Source of the DNA: Flavobacteriales bacterium
GTDB taxonomy: Bacteria > Bacteroidota > Bacteroidia > Flavobacteriales_D > Sanyastnellaceae
Direction of reading: 5' to 3'
Assembly: GCA_947460525.1 (NCBI GenBank)
Contig: CANHIV010000029.1
Coordinates: forward strand, 1 to 8,138
DNA: 8,138 nt
Shown: in pieces, positions 6,196 to 8,138 of the stretch
How the letters are laid out: the number at the start of each line of letters is the position of its first letter
Numbering within the stretch: the stretch's first letter is position 1
Made by a program: the position numbers and the translations under genes
Notes under the pieces: generated by a model
What the model was told of the DNA's origin: nothing
The model's input: the letters and a program-made list of their open reading frames with translations, nothing else
The model's database searches: none

Positions 6196-8010
6196 TTGAA
6201 AACAACCACGCACATCGAACAAATTTTGAAAACACTCCCTGAAAAACCAGGGGTGTATCAATACTATGATGAGCAGGGTGGTTTGTTGTACATCGGAAAG
6301 GCCAAGGTGCTAAAAAATCGGGTATCCAGCTACTTTGGAAAAATAAAATTTGATAGCGCCAAAACTTTTCAATTGGTGAAAAGAATTGCGGACATCAAGT
6401 ACATTGTTGTTGGCACAGAATCCGATGCATTGCTTCTTGAAAACTCACTCATCAAGCAATACAAACCCAAATACAATATTGCACTTAAAGACGACAGAAC
6501 TTATCCGAGTATTGTCATCAAAAATGAACGTTTTCCGAGGGTGTTTCCCACCCGAAAAATTATCAAAGATGGCTCCCTTTATTTGGGGCCATTTACCAGC
6601 GTCAAGGCCATGCACCAAGTATTGGATTTGGCCAAAACGCTGTATCCCGTTAGAACTTGCACACTTCCACTAACCCCTGAAAACATTGAGAAAGGCAAGT
6701 TCAGGGTGTGCTTGGAATACCACATCGGCAACTGCAAAGGTCCGTGCGATGCCAAGCAATCCGAAGAGGAGTACAACCAACACATTCAAAACATCAAACG
6801 AATTGTAAAAGGATACTACGGCGATGTGCTCCGTGAATTGAAGCAAGAGATGCAAGTTCAAGCCCAAGCTTTGAACTTTGAAGAGGCGCACAAAATCAAA
6901 GAGAAAATAGAGGCCCTCGAAACTTTTCAAGCCAAAAACACCATCGTTCATCCTTCCATCTCAAACATTGATGTTTTCAGCATTGTTTCCGATGAGCAAA
7001 ATGCATTTGTCAATTACCTACAAATCATGAACGGTTCCATCTCCATTGGTTACAACCTGGAGTTGAAAAAAAGGATGGATGAAACCGACGAGGAGATTCT
7101 GCAATTTGCGGTGATCGAAATTAGAGAAAAGTTCCAATCCAAAGCCAAGGAAATACTCTCCCCGCTGAACATTGAATGGCCTTGGGAAGACAGCAAAATC
7201 ATTGTTCCCCTCCGGGGCGATAAAAAGAAACTATTGGATCTCTCGGAACGCAATGCCAAGCAAAGTTTGATTCTCTCTCACAAACAAATAGAGTTAACCG
7301 ATCCAGAGCGACATACCGAGCGAATTTTGGCCACGCTGCAAAGAGATTTGCACATGCAGGAATTGCCGCGTCACATCGAGTGTTTTGACAACTCCAACAT
7401 CCAAGGAACCAATCCCGTCAGTGCCTGTGTTGTTTTTAAAAATGCCAAATCGAGCAAAAAAGACTACCGCATTTTTAATGTCAAAACCGTTCAAGGACCC
7501 GATGACTTTGCCACCATGCGAGAAGCCATTTATCGTAGATACCATAGGGTAATGGAAGAGAACGAACCCCTTCCACAATTGCTCATCATCGACGGAGGAA
7601 AAGGACAATTGAGCGCTGCATTGGAAAGCCTTACTTTGCTGGGTTTACATGGAAAATTAGCCGTGATTGGCATCGCAAAGAAATTGGAGGAGATTTATTT
7701 CCCTGGAGACTCCGATCCACTGTATCTAGACAAGCGCTCTGAATCCCTTAAACTGATCCAACAACTGCGCGATGAGGCCCACCGTTTTGGTCTATCCAAA
7801 CATAGAAACAGACGATCCAAAGAAGCCATTCAAACCGAATTGACCCAAATTCCTGGATTGGGTATACAATCCGCTCAAAAACTCTTGCGCCAATTTGGAA
7901 GTGTCGAAAACATTAAGCAGCAAACCGCAGAATCCTTGGCCGTTGCGGTGTCCAAGCCCATTGCCAACAAAGTATTCCAGTACTTTCAACTGCCCCATGA
8001 CCTCTCATAA
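6196..8010 (+). CDS. uvrC: Excinuclease ABC subunit C (UvrC)
   Basis: UvrC makes both incisions flanking a DNA lesion in nucleotide excision repair, acting with UvrA and UvrB. The product is 604 residues, the usual length. The N-terminal GIY-YIG nuclease includes GVYQYYD (19-25), YIGKAK (32-37), Arg42 and the metal-binding Glu82 (LLLEN). Four cysteines (155, 172, 180, 184) match the positions of the iron-sulphur cluster reported in UvrC. The UvrB-binding UVR motif is at about 212-248 (NFEEAHKIKEKIEAL). The RNase H-like nuclease has Asp398 (FDNSN), Asp466 (IIDGGKGQ) and His529 (EAHRF), covering the 5' incision. Tandem helix-hairpin-helix motifs close the protein (IPGLGIQSAQKLL and on, about 551-600). 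No ATG exists between the in-frame TAA at 6166 and the conserved N-terminus; TTG at 6196 is the best start, with a second TTG at 6226. No Shine-Dalgarno is visible. It is transcribed divergently from the epimerase gene. Confidence 0.96.
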   Translation: MKTTTHIEQILKTLPEKPGVYQYYDEQGGLLYIGKAKVLKNRVSSYFGKIKFDSAKTFQLVKRIADIKYIVVGTESDALLLENSLIKQYKPKYNIALKDDRTYPSIVIKNERFPRVFPTRKIIKDGSLYLGPFTSVKAMHQVLDLAKTLYPVRTCTLPLTPENIEKGKFRVCLEYHIGNCKGPCDAKQSEEEYNQHIQNIKRIVKGYYGDVLRELKQEMQVQAQALNFEEAHKIKEKIEALETFQAKNTIVHPSISNIDVFSIVSDEQNAFVNYLQIMNGSISIGYNLELKKRMDETDEEILQFAVIEIREKFQSKAKEILSPLNIEWPWEDSKIIVPLRGDKKKLLDLSERNAKQSLILSHKQIELTDPERHTERILATLQRDLHMQELPRHIECFDNSNIQGTNPVSACVVFKNAKSSKKDYRIFNVKTVQGPDDFATMREAIYRRYHRVMEENEPLPQLLIIDGGKGQLSAALESLTLLGLHGKLAVIGIAKKLEEIYFPGDSDPLYLDKRSESLKLIQQLRDEAHRFGLSKHRNRRSKEAIQTELTQIPGLGIQSAQKLLRQFGSVENIKQQTAESLAVAVSKPIANKVFQYFQLPHDLS

Positions 8011-8095
8011 AAGGCAGCGCAATTGAGGTCTGAGAAATGAGCAATCGCCTGTTGAAAGACCCGGCATTATTTCTCGTCTTGCGTCCACCAAAATT
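8011..8095. other. Intergenic gap after uvrC, no gene seen
   Basis: This short gap holds no open frame I can support. A weak dyad is present (GAGAAAT at 8032-8038 and ATTTCTC at 8069-8075) with a loop of about 30 nt and no trailing T-run, so I do not call it a terminator. Confidence 0.5.
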
Positions 8096-8103
8096 TATCT
8101 TTG
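8096..8103 (+). promoter_or_regulatory. -7 promoter element (TATCTTTG) of the gene starting at 8108
   Basis: TATCTTTG is an exact match to the Bacteroidota -7 consensus TAnnTTTG and ends 4 nt before an ATG at 8108. The nearest upstream TTG (8079-8081) is only 14 nt away, shorter than the usual -33 to -7 spacing, so the -33 element is unclear. The element sits outside coding sequence and in front of a start codon, which supports it. Confidence 0.5.
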
Positions 8104-8107
8104 TAGT

Positions 8108-8138
8108 ATGGAAAATTTGAATCCTGACGTGGTTAAAA
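8108..8138 (+). CDS. Start of an unidentified gene (first 10 codons, cut by the window edge)
   Basis: An ATG at 8108 opens a frame reading MENLNPDVVK before the window ends. The support is positional: it is 97 nt after the uvrC stop, co-directional, and directly preceded by an exact TAnnTTTG promoter element 4 nt upstream. Ten residues do not allow a family assignment. The opening vaguely resembles N-termini of Bacteroidota phosphohexomutases, but that is a guess. Confidence 0.45.
   Translation, partial: MENLNPDVVK

Noticed and set aside
8032..8075. Inverted repeat GAGAAAT / ATTTCTC downstream of uvrC as a terminator
   Set aside because: The stem is 7 bp and AT-rich, the loop is about 30 nt, and no T-run follows, so chance is a sufficient explanation.
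1..8138. A novel multi-gene system, mobile element or CRISPR array
   Set aside because: Every sizeable open region is accounted for by known families in a compact housekeeping arrangement. I saw no transposase, integrase, direct-repeat array, tRNA or rRNA signature.

Overview
This is an ordinary chromosomal stretch of a member of the Bacteroidota, most likely a flavobacterial-type lineage. The strongest indicator is the N-terminal part of SprA, the giant outer-membrane translocon protein of the type IX secretion system, which is confined to this phylum. The adjacency ruvA-sprA is a familiar arrangement in gliding Bacteroidota. Start regions also carry the Bacteroidota -7 promoter motif (TAnnTTTG or close variants) a few bases before the start codon, and Shine-Dalgarno signals are mostly weak.

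Layout: the left three quarters (1-6155) is a block read entirely on the minus strand. In transcription order it holds an SDR/NAD-dependent epimerase-like protein (6155-5160), the two-domain NADP malic enzyme MaeB (5141-2862), the Holliday-junction protein RuvA (2815-2222), and sprA (from 2221, running off the left edge after about 740 codons). The spacing is tight: 18 nt between the epimerase gene and maeB, 46 nt between maeB and ruvA, and 0 nt between the ruvA stop and the sprA GTG start. A compact GC-rich hairpin followed by six U residues overlaps the maeB stop codon, so the block may be split or attenuated there.

On the plus strand, uvrC (6196-8010) is divergent from the epimerase gene across only 40 bp. 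That gap contains a perfect 11-bp inverted repeat whose two arms look like back-to-back -7 promoter elements. After uvrC there is a 97-bp gap, then an exact TAnnTTTG element and the first codons of another plus-strand gene cut by the window edge.

The genes serve unrelated housekeeping roles: secretion and gliding (SprA), recombination and repair (RuvA, UvrC), C4 carbon metabolism and NADPH supply (MaeB), and an uncharacterised dehydrogenase. I found no mobile element, CRISPR array, RNA gene, defence system or clearly novel multi-gene system. The items worth a second look are in the small regulatory junctions and start codons.
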